DNA of 64,000 bases. It comes from Gellertiella hungarica (lineage in GTDB: Bacteria; Pseudomonadota; Alphaproteobacteria; Rhizobiales; Rhizobiaceae). How positions within the stretch are numbered: the first letter of the stretch is position 1; each line of letters opens with the position of its first letter. Below, one piece after another: positions 1 to 7,736 of the stretch. Location: the NCBI RefSeq assembly GCF_014197145.1, contig NZ_JACIEZ010000010.1, positions 97,593-161,592 on the forward strand, in the 5' to 3' direction. Position numbers and translations under genes: made by a program. Under the pieces are notes generated by a model. That model was given only the letters and a program-made list of their open reading frames with translations, was not told the DNA's origin and did not search any database.

Positions 1-2
1 CC

Positions 3-788
3 GTGGCGCGGCCCGAATTTCCCCTGCGCGGCATTGTTCTCGATACGGAAACGACCGGCCTCAACCACAGGAAGGACGAAATCATCGAGATCGGTCTCGT
101 CGCCTTCTCCTTCGACGCCGAAGGGCGGATCGGCGAGGTGACCGACGTCTATGGCGGGCTCAACCAGCCGTCCCAGCCCATTCCAGCCGACGTCACCCGG
201 CTGACCGGCATCACCGACGAGATGGTGGCGGGCCAGCGGATCGATCCCGAGGCCGTGATGCGGCTGGTCGAGCCCGCCGATCTCGTGATCGCCCACAATG
301 CCGGCTTCGACCGGCCCTTCTGCGAAGCCTTCATGGATGTCTTCCGCACCAAGGCCTGGGCCTGTTCGGTCAAGGAGGTGGACTGGGGAAAGAGGGGTTA
401 CGAGGGCACCAAGCTCGGTTATCTGATCGGCCAGTCCGGCTATTTCCACGACGGGCACCGCGCCGTGGACGATTGCTTTGCCCTGCTCGAGGTGATGGAA
501 CGGGGCGCCGGCTCCCCCTCCCCCTTCGCGGAACTCCATGCCGCGAGCCAGCGCGCCAATGTCCGGATCTTCGCCGAAAACAGTCCCTTCGACATGAAGG
601 ACCATCTGAAGGCGCGCGGCTATCGCTGGTCGGACGGTTCGGCGGGTCTGCCGAAATGCTGGTGGGTCGAACTGCCTGAAGAGGCGCTCGAGGCGGAACT
701 TGCCTATCTCGGCACCGAAATCTACCGCTGGCGCGATGCCGATCCGCCGGTGCGGCGTCTCACCGCCTTCGATCGCTACAAGGGATGA
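3..788 (+). CDS. 3'-5' exonuclease, DEDDh family (DnaQ-like)
   Basis: The product (261 aa from a GTG at position 3) starts with the ExoI motif VLDTETTGL, which supplies the first Asp and Glu metal ligands. It continues with an ExoII segment HNAGFDRPF and an ExoIII segment HRAVDDC with the expected His and Asp. These are the two-metal catalytic residues of DEDDh exonucleases such as the DNA polymerase III epsilon subunit. The polypeptide is longer than the bare exonuclease domain; the extra C-terminal part (about residues 185-261) has no domain I recognise. The open frame runs to the window edge, so the true start may lie upstream. It converges on the SDR gene with a hairpin between them. Confidence 0.8.
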   Translation: MARPEFPLRGIVLDTETTGLNHRKDEIIEIGLVAFSFDAEGRIGEVTDVYGGLNQPSQPIPADVTRLTGITDEMVAGQRIDPEAVMRLVEPADLVIAHNAGFDRPFCEAFMDVFRTKAWACSVKEVDWGKRGYEGTKLGYLIGQSGYFHDGHRAVDDCFALLEVMERGAGSPSPFAELHAASQRANVRIFAENSPFDMKDHLKARGYRWSDGSAGLPKCWWVELPEEALEAELAYLGTEIYRWRDADPPVRRLTAFDRYKG

Positions 789-806
789 GGCGGCCGAAGC
801 CGCCTC
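787..806. terminator. Hairpin between convergent genes
   Basis: An 8-bp G+C-rich stem (GAGGCGGC / GCCGCCTC) with a CGAA loop overlaps the end of the exonuclease gene and is followed by a pyrimidine stretch ending in TTTT. It could serve the convergent exonuclease and SDR genes. The T tract is not immediately adjacent, so termination strength is uncertain. Confidence 0.45.
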
Positions 807-822
807 CCCTCCCCTTTTCCGC

Positions 823-1533
823 TCAGGGCGAAACGGAGCGCATCAGCCCGCCATCGACGCGGATGCTCTGCCCGGTGATGTAGCTTGCCTCGTCCGATGC
901 GAGGAAGGCGATGGTCGCAGCCACCTCTTCAGAACGGCCATAGCGGCCCATGGGCACGCCCTGCCTGCGCTCTTCCGTTGCCGGAAGGCTGTCGATCCAG
1001 CCGGGCAGCACATTGTTCATGCGTACATTGTCGGCGGCGAAGCTGTCGGCGAAGAGCTTGGTATAGGCGTTCAGCCCTGCCCGCGCCACGGCCGAGGTCG
1101 GGAACATCGGTGTCGGCTCGCTGACCCAGGCGGTCGAGATATTGACGATCGAGCCCTTCTTCTGCGCCTGCATGATGGGTGCGACGAGCCTTACGGTGCG
1201 GATGACGTTCATCAGGTAAACCTCGATGCCGGTCATCCACTGTTCGTCGGTGATTTCGAGCAGCGGTGCGCGGGGCCCGTGTCCGGCGCTGTTGACCAGC
1301 ACGTCGATCCGCCCCCACTTTTCCATGGTGGTGTCGACCAGGCGCTTCAGGTCGTCGTTCGAGAGGTTGGACCCGGTCACGCCGATGCCGCCGAGCTCCT
1401 TGGCGAGCGCCTCGCCCTTGCCCGAAGACGAGAGCACGGAAACGGCATAGCCATCCGCCGCAAGCCTGCGTGCCGCCGCTGCGCCCATTCCGCTGCCGCC
1501 TGCCGTAATGACGGCTACCTTTTCTCCTGCCAT
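823..1533 (-). CDS. SDR-family protein with an altered active site
   Basis: This 236-aa Rossmann-fold protein has the classical short-chain dehydrogenase layout. A glycine-rich nucleotide loop TAGGSGMG lies near residue 10, an NSAG motif near residue 81, a serine (S133) in VNIST, and a C-terminal GQSIRVDGG strand. Where the catalytic Tyr-x-x-x-Lys should be, the aligned residues read S147-x-x-x-R151, so both key residues are replaced. The first Gly of the TGxxxGxG loop is also Ala. The ATG is preceded by GGAGAG at a good distance. It may still bind a nucleotide, but ordinary dehydrogenase chemistry is doubtful. The substrate cannot be inferred. Confidence 0.8.
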   Translation of the reverse strand: MAGEKVAVITAGGSGMGAAAARRLAADGYAVSVLSSSGKGEALAKELGGIGVTGSNLSNDDLKRLVDTTMEKWGRIDVLVNSAGHGPRAPLLEITDEQWMTGIEVYLMNVIRTVRLVAPIMQAQKKGSIVNISTAWVSEPTPMFPTSAVARAGLNAYTKLFADSFAADNVRMNNVLPGWIDSLPATEERRQGVPMGRYGRSEEVAATIAFLASDEASYITGQSIRVDGGLMRSVSP

Positions 1534-1652
1534 GCATCTCTCCTGTCTCTGGCCGGTTTTTGTCCCGGCTCCTGCAATCGGTCGCGGACCCTAGCATCCG
1601 GTTCGGACCGCTGCGAGAGCGATTTTCTGACAGGTCGGATGAACGGGATTGA

Positions 1653-1895
1653 TCAGGGGGCCGGCCTGTAGTGCCGGAGCCGCTTCAGCCGGGCATGCAG
1701 AAGCAGCGCGCGCAGCGCCTCCCCTTCGTTGCCGAAGAGCTCGACCCGCTGCCGCCCGAACGTGCCGATCCTGCCCCAGCGCCGGATGAGGGCGACTTCT
1801 CCAAGCAGGGTTTTCTCGATGGACAGTGCGTAGAAACGCTGCATGTTGCGGCGCGGGTCGATGCGCTGGAGATGGAGCTGGAAGCGATTTTTCAT
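1653..1895 (-). CDS. WGR-domain protein
   Basis: The 80-aa product is almost entirely a WGR domain: RRWGRIGTFGRQRVELF near the centre contains the Trp-Gly-Arg signature. Preceding residues (NRFQLHLQRIDP, then NMQRFYALSIEKTLLGE) match the usual start of small free-standing WGR proteins in rhizobia. WGR domains occur in PARP-type enzymes, where they bind nucleic acid ends; the role of stand-alone versions is not established. No clear ribosome binding site sits directly before the ATG, so the start is provisional. It is transcribed away from the repABC operon. Confidence 0.75.
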   Translation of the reverse strand: MKNRFQLHLQRIDPRRNMQRFYALSIEKTLLGEVALIRRWGRIGTFGRQRVELFGNEGEALRALLLHARLKRLRHYRPAP

Positions 1896-2183
1896 GGGAA
1901 AGAGTCTGATTCCTTCCCCCGTCGGCGTCCAACGAATGATATGAATCGGTTGTCGCCGACCGATTCATCGGGGTGATGAGTCGGCCTCCCAGGCGGTGCA
2001 GTTCGCGCCCGGGCGGACGCCTCCCTGCCTCGAAGCTTGCACGGCGGTTGCGCACCGCGCGATACGCAGGCAGCCGGCGGCGAAACCTAAGGTGCTGATT
2101 TCAAATGCATAACGCCGCCTTGGAGAGGCCGCGGCAAAGAGCAGGCGGGCAGTGCCGTTAACCATTTGTTAACGCTATTTTTC
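1896..2183. other. Intergenic region upstream of the repA promoter
   Basis: No gene is apparent. Near the repA-proximal end two GTTAAC hexamers (2157-2162 and 2168-2173) are separated by CATTT, one helical turn apart. They lie just upstream of the repA -35 box and could be part of the operator or of the origin-proximal control region. Confidence 0.4.
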
Positions 2184-2246
2184 TTGTCAGATTGCGGGAA
2201 TCGGCGATAATGGCGGCAAATCTTCTTTCATGCCAAAATTATCGCC
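2184..2246 (+). promoter_or_regulatory. repA promoter with overlapping inverted-repeat operator
   Basis: TTGTCA (2184-2189) and GATAAT (2206-2211) are separated by 16 bp, a good sigma-70 promoter placed before repA. The -10 box is embedded in the left arm of an inverted repeat, GGCGATAAT (2203-2211) and ATTATCGCC (2238-2246), with perfect 9-bp arms. RepA proteins of repABC plasmids autorepress by binding palindromes near their promoter, so this is the best candidate operator. The arm core CGATAAT recurs at the recombinase promoter near 7066-7090. Confidence 0.65.
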
Positions 2247-2261
2247 AGAACGGTTGATCCG

Positions 2262-3458
2262 ATGAATGCCTATACCCCGTTGCCGTCGTTCGAATTCGAC
2301 GACAAGATCCTGATGCAGGGTGCGGAGATCTCGCGCAAGCTCGACCAGCTGCGTTTCGAGAAGTTCCCGCCGAATGCCCGCAAGACCCTGCGCCAGTTTT
2401 CCATGGCGGAGGTGGCGCATTATCTCGGCGTCAGCCCGAACAATCTCAAGCGCCTTCATCTCGAGGGCAAGGGACCCGTGCCCACCACCTCGACGGGCGG
2501 CCGCCGGTTCTACACCGCCGAGCAGATGCTCGAGCTGCGCTTCTTCCTGGACAAGACCGGCAAGGCGGAAGCCAAGAAATATGTGCCCCACCGCAAGCCC
2601 GGCGACAAGCTTCAGGTGATCGCGGTCGTGAACTTCAAGGGTGGTTCCGGCAAGACGACGACGGCGGCCCATCTGGCGCAGCACCTGGCCCTGACCGGCC
2701 ACCGGGTGCTGACCGTCGATCTCGACCCGCAGGCATCCCTTTCGGCGCTGCACGGCTTCCAGCCGGAGCTCGACCGCAACCCTTCCCTCTACGACACGAT
2801 CCGCTACGACGATCAGCGCAAGCCGATCGCGGACATCATCCTGCCGACGAACTTCCCGGGGCTGGATATCATCCCCGCAAATCTCGAGCTGCAGGAATAC
2901 GAATACGACACGCCGCTGGCGATGCAGCAGTCGAACGAAGGCAAGCGCTTCTTCACCCGCATGGGCAAGGCGCTGGCCGATGTGGACGACCGCTATGATG
3001 TCGTCGTCATCGACTGCCCGCCGCAGCTCGGCTACCTGACGCTGACGGCTCTGACGGCGGCGACCTCGGTGCTGATCACCGTTCACCCGCAGATGCTCGA
3101 CCTCATGTCGATGTCGCAGTTCCTGCTGATGCTCGGTAACATCACCAAGACCATCAAGAAGGCCGGCGCGAATGTCCGCATGGACTGGCTGCGCTATCTC
3201 ATCACCCGCTACGAGCCGAGCGACGTGCCGCAGGTGCAGATGCTCGGCTTCATGCAGTCGATGCTGGCCGAGGAAATCCTCAAGACACCGATGGTGAAGA
3301 CGACAGCCATCTCCGATGCTGGCCTGACCAAGCAGACCCTCTACGAGGTCGACCGGGCGAACTTCACCCGCGAAACCTATGACCGCGCCATCGATTGCCT
3401 CGATGCGGTGAATTTCGAGATCCAGGGTCTGATCCACAAGGCGTGGGGGCGGCTATGA
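2262..3458 (+). CDS. repA: RepA, ParA-family partitioning ATPase and autorepressor
   Basis: This 398-aa protein has a helix-turn-helix segment near residues 47-70 (FSMAEVAHYLGVSPNNLKRL). A deviant Walker A follows (NFKGGSGKTTTAAHLAQHL, about residues 125-143), then the Walker A' strand VLTVDLDPQAS and the Walker B strand DVVVIDCPPQLG. That architecture is typical of RepA of repABC replicons. RepA segregates the replicon with RepB and represses the operon, with RepB as co-repressor. It is first in the repA-repB-repC operon and is followed by a parS-like site and repB after 76 bp. The ATG has only a weak ribosome binding site. Confidence 0.95.
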   Translation: MNAYTPLPSFEFDDKILMQGAEISRKLDQLRFEKFPPNARKTLRQFSMAEVAHYLGVSPNNLKRLHLEGKGPVPTTSTGGRRFYTAEQMLELRFFLDKTGKAEAKKYVPHRKPGDKLQVIAVVNFKGGSGKTTTAAHLAQHLALTGHRVLTVDLDPQASLSALHGFQPELDRNPSLYDTIRYDDQRKPIADIILPTNFPGLDIIPANLELQEYEYDTPLAMQQSNEGKRFFTRMGKALADVDDRYDVVVIDCPPQLGYLTLTALTAATSVLITVHPQMLDLMSMSQFLLMLGNITKTIKKAGANVRMDWLRYLITRYEPSDVPQVQMLGFMQSMLAEEILKTPMVKTTAISDAGLTKQTLYEVDRANFTRETYDRAIDCLDAVNFEIQGLIHKAWGRL

Positions 3459-3463
3459 CCTGC

Positions 3464-3479
3464 GTTGACGGCCGTAAAA
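3464..3479. promoter_or_regulatory. parS-like centromere site
   Basis: GTTGACGGCCGTAAAA matches the repABC parS consensus GTTNNCNGCNGNNAAC at every fixed position except the last (A for C). The central ACGGCCGT is a perfect palindrome. It lies between repA and repB, a recognised location for parS in this plasmid family. RepB should bind here. I found no second copy by eye. Confidence 0.6.
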
Positions 3480-3534
3480 ACGGGGAATTTCTCTCGAAAA
3501 TTCAACTGGATGCTCCACCGCGGGAGGCCTTCTG

Positions 3535-4512
3535 ATGGCGCGGAAGAACCCGTTTGCAAATCTGATGGACGACAAGGCCGATGAGGCTCTCCGGCCGAAG
3601 CTCGACTATACGATCAAGGGTGCGTCCCGGTCCATCCTCTCCTCCATCGACGAGATGGCCGAACGAGCGGACAAGCTCCTGGAAGGGCTGACCGTCGTCG
3701 AGGTCGATCCCGCGCAGATCGACGGTTCCTTCGTGAAGGACCGTCTGGCCGAGGATGACGAGGAGTACCGGATCCTGCTCGAGGCAATCCGGGAGCAGCA
3801 GCAGCAGAGCCCGGTTCTGCTGCGCCCGCACCCGCGCCAGCCGGGCCGCTACATGGTGGTCTTCGGCCACCGGCGCGTGCGCGCCGCCCGCGATCTCGGG
3901 CGAAAGGTCCGGGCCGTCGTCCGCGAGATCTCGGACCGCGAACATGTGGTTGCCCAGGGACAGGAAAATTCCGCGCGCGCCAATCTCTCCTTCATCGAGA
4001 AGGCTCTTTTTGCCGGCGCGCTTGCGCGGCTGAACTATGATGGCGACAACCAGACGGTCATGGCCGCGCTCTCGGTGGATCGTGCGACGCTGTCGAAGCT
4101 GCTCTCGGTCAGCGCCTTGCCCGCGCCCATTCTCGAGGCGATAGGCCCCGCACGGGGCATCGGGCGGGATCGCTGGTACGAGCTGAAGATCCTGCTGGAA
4201 CGCAAGCCGGCGCTGGAGGCGGCGCTCGCCGCCGTTGCCGATCCCGCCTTCCGCTCCATCCCGTCCAGCGACGATCGCTTCCACCGGGTCGTCGCCGAGG
4301 CAAAATCCGCGGGCAAGGCAGCGAAGCCGAAACCGAAGCCGGTCTCGCGCAGCTGGGCCTCGGAAGACCGGCGTCTGGCTGCCGAGATGAAGAGCGACGG
4401 CAAGAATTATACGCTGGCGCTCAAGGCGCGGGATGCGGTGGGATTTGGAGAATACATGGCCGAGAACCTGGCCTCGCTCTACGAGGCCTATCGTCGGTCA
4501 AGGGAGAGCTGA
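3535..4512 (+). CDS. repB: RepB, ParB-family centromere-binding protein
   Basis: This 325-aa ParB homologue shows the N-terminal nuclease-like fold motifs. GRYMVVFGHRRVRAARDLG (about residues 102-120) contains the GHRR nucleotide-binding box, and an ENSARANLSFIEKA segment follows. A helix-turn-helix (about residues 172-190, MAALSVDRATLSKLLSVS) should bind parS. The start MARKNPFANLM follows the RepB family pattern and is preceded by GGGAGG. It acts with RepA in partition and in repression of the operon. Its stop is followed by the 232-bp repB-repC spacer that carries the antisense RNA. Confidence 0.94.
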   Translation: MARKNPFANLMDDKADEALRPKLDYTIKGASRSILSSIDEMAERADKLLEGLTVVEVDPAQIDGSFVKDRLAEDDEEYRILLEAIREQQQQSPVLLRPHPRQPGRYMVVFGHRRVRAARDLGRKVRAVVREISDREHVVAQGQENSARANLSFIEKALFAGALARLNYDGDNQTVMAALSVDRATLSKLLSVSALPAPILEAIGPARGIGRDRWYELKILLERKPALEAALAAVADPAFRSIPSSDDRFHRVVAEAKSAGKAAKPKPKPVSRSWASEDRRLAAEMKSDGKNYTLALKARDAVGFGEYMAENLASLYEAYRRSRES

Positions 4513-4595
4513 GGCCGCGCCTTCGGGCGTGGCATTTAGGAAACGCGGGGAAGGGCGCGATGTCCTCCACCCCCGATGCAAGGAGATGAAACCGC

Positions 4596-4651
4596 AAAAG
4601 AAAAAGGCCCCCAAACGTTTCCGTCGTGGAAGCCCTTCTCCGTGTTGTAGC
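4596..4651 (-). ncRNA. ctRNA, antisense incompatibility RNA in the repB-repC spacer
   Basis: On the minus strand a promoter (see 4658-4686) is followed about 15 nt later by a strong intrinsic terminator. Its arms, 4627-4637 and 4603-4613, can form an 11-bp stem ending in a TT-C-TTTT tract. The predicted transcript is about 55 nt. Small counter-transcribed RNAs at this position in repABC operons pair with the repB-repC leader and reduce RepC synthesis, setting copy number and incompatibility. Ends are estimated from the promoter and terminator. Confidence 0.8.
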
Positions 4652-4657
4652 AAACCG

Positions 4658-4686
4658 AGAATCGCATTTCCCCGAATCACTGTCAA
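4658..4686 (-). promoter_or_regulatory. ctRNA promoter
   Basis: Reading the minus strand, TTGACA (4681-4686) and GATTCT (4658-4663) are spaced by 17 bp. The perfect -35 box suggests strong constitutive transcription, as expected for a copy-number control RNA. The predicted start is near 4651. Confidence 0.75.
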
Positions 4687-4744
4687 GAGTCTTTGGCATC
4701 GTTTGGTGCGCTGATTTCTGCTGCCTTTTCGAAAGGTGAGAAAG

Positions 4745-5959
4745 ATGCAGCCCGGACTTGTGACGACGCCCTTCGGGCGGCGGCCGATGTCGCTTGGCCA
4801 GATCGCCGCGCAGCGCAGCCTGCCTGCGGTCGAGGAGGGCAAGACGATCGACAAATGGAAGCTCTACAGAGCGCTATGCGAAGCGCGTCAGGCCCTCGGG
4901 ATAACCGACCGGGCGCTGGCGCTCCTCAACGCGCTCCTGTCCTTCCATCCCCATGCGGTGCTTTCCGCGGAGGAGAGCCTGGTGGTCTTTCCGTCGAACG
5001 CGCAGCTTTCGCTGCGGGCGAACGGCATGGCCGAAACCACCATTCGCCGCCACATCGCGCTGCTCGTGGAGAAGGGCCTTCTCCAGCGGAAGGACAGCGC
5101 CAACGGCAAGAGATTTGCCCGCCGGGACAGGGAAGGGGAGGTCGACCAGGCCTATGGCTTCTCGCTGATGCCGCTTCTCGCCCGCGCCGATGAGATCGAG
5201 GCGATTGCCGCCGGCGTCGTTGCCGATCGGCTGGCGCTCCAGCGCCTGCGGGAGGAGATCACGGTCTGCCGCCGCGACATCTCGAAGCTGGTCGCCGCAG
5301 CCCTCGAGGAGGGGCTTCCGGGAGACTGGACCGGCTTCACGCTCGCCTATCAGCAGATCGTATCCGCCATGCCGCGTTCCCTCGATGCCATGGCCGCCAG
5401 GGATTGTCTCGACCGTCTCGAAACGTTGCGCGCGCAGGTGCTCAAGGCGATGGAAAATATCGCTCTTTTCAAGAAAGAGGACGGCAATGACCGCCATTCT
5501 GGCGGCCACATACAGAATTCAAATACCGACTCTATCCATGAATCTGAACAGCTCCTCGAGAAGGAGCAAGGCGAAACGCCGGCGGAGGAACGGAAAGGGA
5601 TGCGCGCACCGCCCAAGGTGTTCCCTCTGGGTCTGGTTCTCTCGGCGTGTCCCGAAATACTGCCCTATGGTCCGGGCGGGAGCATAGGCAGCTGGCGCGA
5701 CCTCATGACCGCAGCCATTGTGGTGCGCTCCATGCTGGGCGTCAGCCCCTCGGCCTACGAGGCGGCCTGCCATGCGATGGGACCGGAAACGGCTGCGGTC
5801 GTGATGGCGTGCATTCTCGAAAGGGCCGGGCATATCCAGTCCGCCGGCGGCTATCTCCGGAACCTGACGCGAAAGGCGGAAGCGGGTGAATTCTCCGTCG
5901 GTCCGATGCTGATGGCTCTCCTGCGCGCCAACGGGGCAGGGCAGAGGCAGCGGGCGTGA
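4745..5959 (+). CDS. repC: RepC, replication initiator
   Basis: The 404-aa product begins MQPGLVTTPFGRRPMSLGQ, the characteristic RepC amino terminus. A winged-helix region around residues 80-125 (NAQLSLRANGMAETTIRRHI) is the likely DNA-binding domain, and the C-terminal third is also family-like. A GTG nine bases upstream is in frame but falls inside the ribosome binding site AAAGGTGAG, so the ATG at 4745 is chosen. RepC is the limiting initiator for repABC replicons, and the origin normally lies inside its own gene in an A+T-richer stretch. The 5480-5560 segment, locally A+T-rich, fits. Translation should be controlled by the upstream ctRNA. Confidence 0.95.
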   Translation: MQPGLVTTPFGRRPMSLGQIAAQRSLPAVEEGKTIDKWKLYRALCEARQALGITDRALALLNALLSFHPHAVLSAEESLVVFPSNAQLSLRANGMAETTIRRHIALLVEKGLLQRKDSANGKRFARRDREGEVDQAYGFSLMPLLARADEIEAIAAGVVADRLALQRLREEITVCRRDISKLVAAALEEGLPGDWTGFTLAYQQIVSAMPRSLDAMAARDCLDRLETLRAQVLKAMENIALFKKEDGNDRHSGGHIQNSNTDSIHESEQLLEKEQGETPAEERKGMRAPPKVFPLGLVLSACPEILPYGPGGSIGSWRDLMTAAIVVRSMLGVSPSAYEAACHAMGPETAAVVMACILERAGHIQSAGGYLRNLTRKAEAGEFSVGPMLMALLRANGAGQRQRA

Positions 5960-5967
5960 CCGGGATG

Positions 5968-7011
5968 TCAGAGCCCAGCCGCCTTGGTGAGATTGATCCG
6001 GAAGCGGTCGCGACGGCGCTGGTATTTCCGGGTCATTTCGGCGGAGGCATGTCCGAGCTGCTTCTGGACATGGCGTTCGTCCACCTCGGCGGAGGAGGCA
6101 AGGCCGGCGCGCAGCGAGTGGCCGGAAAACAGCTGGAGGCGCTCGCCTTCCCTGAGGTCGGAGCGGAGACCGGCTGCCAGGGCCGCGCGCTTCACCAGGC
6201 GGGCGACTTCCTTGTCGTTGAGCCGCTCGGAGCCAACCGAGGTGCCGCGGTCGGTCACCCGACGGAAAAGCGGGCCATGCGCCAGCCGGGCATGGGCGAT
6301 CCAGCTTGCGACCGCGTGAACGGGGCAGCTCATGTCGGAGGAGCCCCGGCCGATCTCGACCTCCCGCCATCCGGTCTTGCCGCGGAGCGTGACGATCATC
6401 CCCTTGTCGAGGATCTCTATCCATCCCCGGCCATCCTCGGTCTGGTTGCGGCCGAGATCGAGCCCGGTGACCTCGGAGCGGCGAAGACCGCCGGCAAAGC
6501 CGACGAGCAGCATCGCCCGATCGCGCATGCCGCGCAGCGAGCCCCTGTCCAGGGTTTCGAGCATGGCCAGCAGATCGGACGGAAGGATGGCTTCCTTCTG
6601 CCGCGGCGGCTGCCCGTGGGTGTTCCGGATCCCCGCGAGCACCGTGGCGATATGCCGGTCGCTCCGGTCGAGCGAGAAGCCCGCCTCGCGATATGAGGAG
6701 GCGAGGGCAGAAAGGCGTCGCTCGATGCTGGAGACCTTCAGGGGTTTCATGGCCGGGCTACCGGATGCGAGTGCGGTGATGTAGAGACCGATGACCTGCG
6801 GGTCGGGCGGTGCTGCCTCGAGACCCTGCCGGCGGCACCAGCCGCTGAAATGCCGCCAGTCGGAGGCATAGGCCCGGCGCGTGTTCGCAGAGCTTGCCGC
6901 CTCCACATAGTCGCGGGCTCTTTCGGTGAGGTGGTCGAGATGGGCGGGGAGCGGCGAGATGATCCTCTCCTCAAGCGCCGTCGTCTCGCGCGAGGCATCG
7001 TCCTGCTGCAT
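5968..7011 (-). CDS. Tyrosine recombinase (phage-type integrase)
   Basis: This 347-aa protein has an N-terminal SAM-like core-binding domain (about residues 30-120) and a C-terminal catalytic domain. The latter carries the expected Arg (GGLRRSEV), the HSLR box (HxxR), the LGH box and the nucleophile Tyr in MTRKYQRR. The ATG at 7011 is preceded by GGGGGA; an in-frame GTG at 7041 has no such support. The gene converges on repC with only 8 bp between stops. No att repeats or cargo were seen, so a resident recombinase that resolves replicon dimers is more likely than a mobile-element integrase, but this is inference. Confidence 0.87.
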   Translation of the reverse strand: MQQDDASRETTALEERIISPLPAHLDHLTERARDYVEAASSANTRRAYASDWRHFSGWCRRQGLEAAPPDPQVIGLYITALASGSPAMKPLKVSSIERRLSALASSYREAGFSLDRSDRHIATVLAGIRNTHGQPPRQKEAILPSDLLAMLETLDRGSLRGMRDRAMLLVGFAGGLRRSEVTGLDLGRNQTEDGRGWIEILDKGMIVTLRGKTGWREVEIGRGSSDMSCPVHAVASWIAHARLAHGPLFRRVTDRGTSVGSERLNDKEVARLVKRAALAAGLRSDLREGERLQLFSGHSLRAGLASSAEVDERHVQKQLGHASAEMTRKYQRRRDRFRINLTKAAGL

Positions 7012-7065
7012 GCTTCCCCCTGCTCGTTCCGGGTCGGGCACCTGTTGACCGGCTTAACGGAAAAA

Positions 7066-7109
7066 GTCCGATAATGCAAGATTATCGGACAACACAGGAA
7101 ATGCGTTAA
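7066..7109 (-). promoter_or_regulatory. Recombinase promoter with overlapping inverted repeat
   Basis: On the minus strand TTAACG (7104-7109) and GATAAT (7081-7086) are 17 bp apart, giving a promoter for the recombinase. The -10 box lies in a perfect inverted repeat with 10-bp arms, GTCCGATAAT (7066-7075) and ATTATCGGAC (7081-7090), around GCAAG. The arrangement (operator arm containing the -10 GATAAT) copies that of the repA promoter. Confidence 0.6.
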
Positions 7110-7174
7110 CCGTGCACATTGAGGGATAAAACCGGTATGAAACCGCTCGCGAACGAATGCTGGCGCCGCCGGTT

Positions 7175-7609
7175 TCAGGGGTCTTGCAGCATTCTGGACA
7201 GCGCCAGCGGATCCTCCTCGCCGGAAGTCTCCTCGTCCCCCAGGCCCATGCGGCGACGGATTTCGTCGCGGATCGCCTTTTCCACCGCGTGCCGCTTTTC
7301 CGGTGGCAGGTTGCGCAGCTCGGCTTCGGAGAGATTGAAACGCTCGAGAACGACGGCGCGTGCAATGCCGGCAATCGTCAGGTTTCCGAGCAGGGAGGTT
7401 TCCCCGTCTTCCCCGGGCTGCCTTAAGCTGAAAAGCGCGGCAGACAGCTTGGAATAGCGGGGTGGTTCGGCTTCCTCGGGCACCGGCGCAGATCCGCGCT
7501 GCGCATTGGGCTGCGGCGCTTCCTGGTTCGGGTTGTCCGGGGCAGCCGCGGAATCCTTGCGTTGCCGGATGGAAAAGGGCAGGGGGCTCAGGCGGTTCAC
7601 GTCGATCAT
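7175..7609 (-). CDS. Hypothetical protein with disordered N-terminus
   Basis: I do not recognise this 144-aa protein. Residues 1-55 are rich in Pro, Gln, Glu and Ala and look disordered. The C-terminal half (LTIAGIARAVVLERFNLSEAELRNLPPEKRHAVEKAIRDE is the region; about residues 75-125) is predicted helical and charged, ending in an acidic tail. There is no signal peptide or membrane segment. A GAGGA sequence about ten bases before the ATG supports the start. It follows the recombinase region in the same direction, but a promoter lies between, so it is probably a separate unit. Confidence 0.6.
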   Translation of the reverse strand: MIDVNRLSPLPFSIRQRKDSAAAPDNPNQEAPQPNAQRGSAPVPEEAEPPRYSKLSAALFSLRQPGEDGETSLLGNLTIAGIARAVVLERFNLSEAELRNLPPEKRHAVEKAIRDEIRRRMGLGDEETSGEEDPLALSRMLQDP

Positions 7610-7736
7610 TTCAGCCGTCCTCGGTCGTCGATCCGGGGACGATTGAGGACGGGCAGGCTTGCCCGGGAATGGCGTTTTCAGAATATGACAGTCGTCATGA
7701 AAAGCGATGCTACCCCGTCATCGGCGGCAACGCACA

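Noticed and set aside
5968..7011. Integrase marking a genomic island
   Set aside because: No tRNA gene, flanking direct repeats or foreign cargo is visible; the gene sits tightly against repC.
7044..7058. GTTGACCGGCTTAAC as a second parS
   Set aside because: It is one base short of the 16-bp consensus and misses the central C-N-GC-N-G positions.
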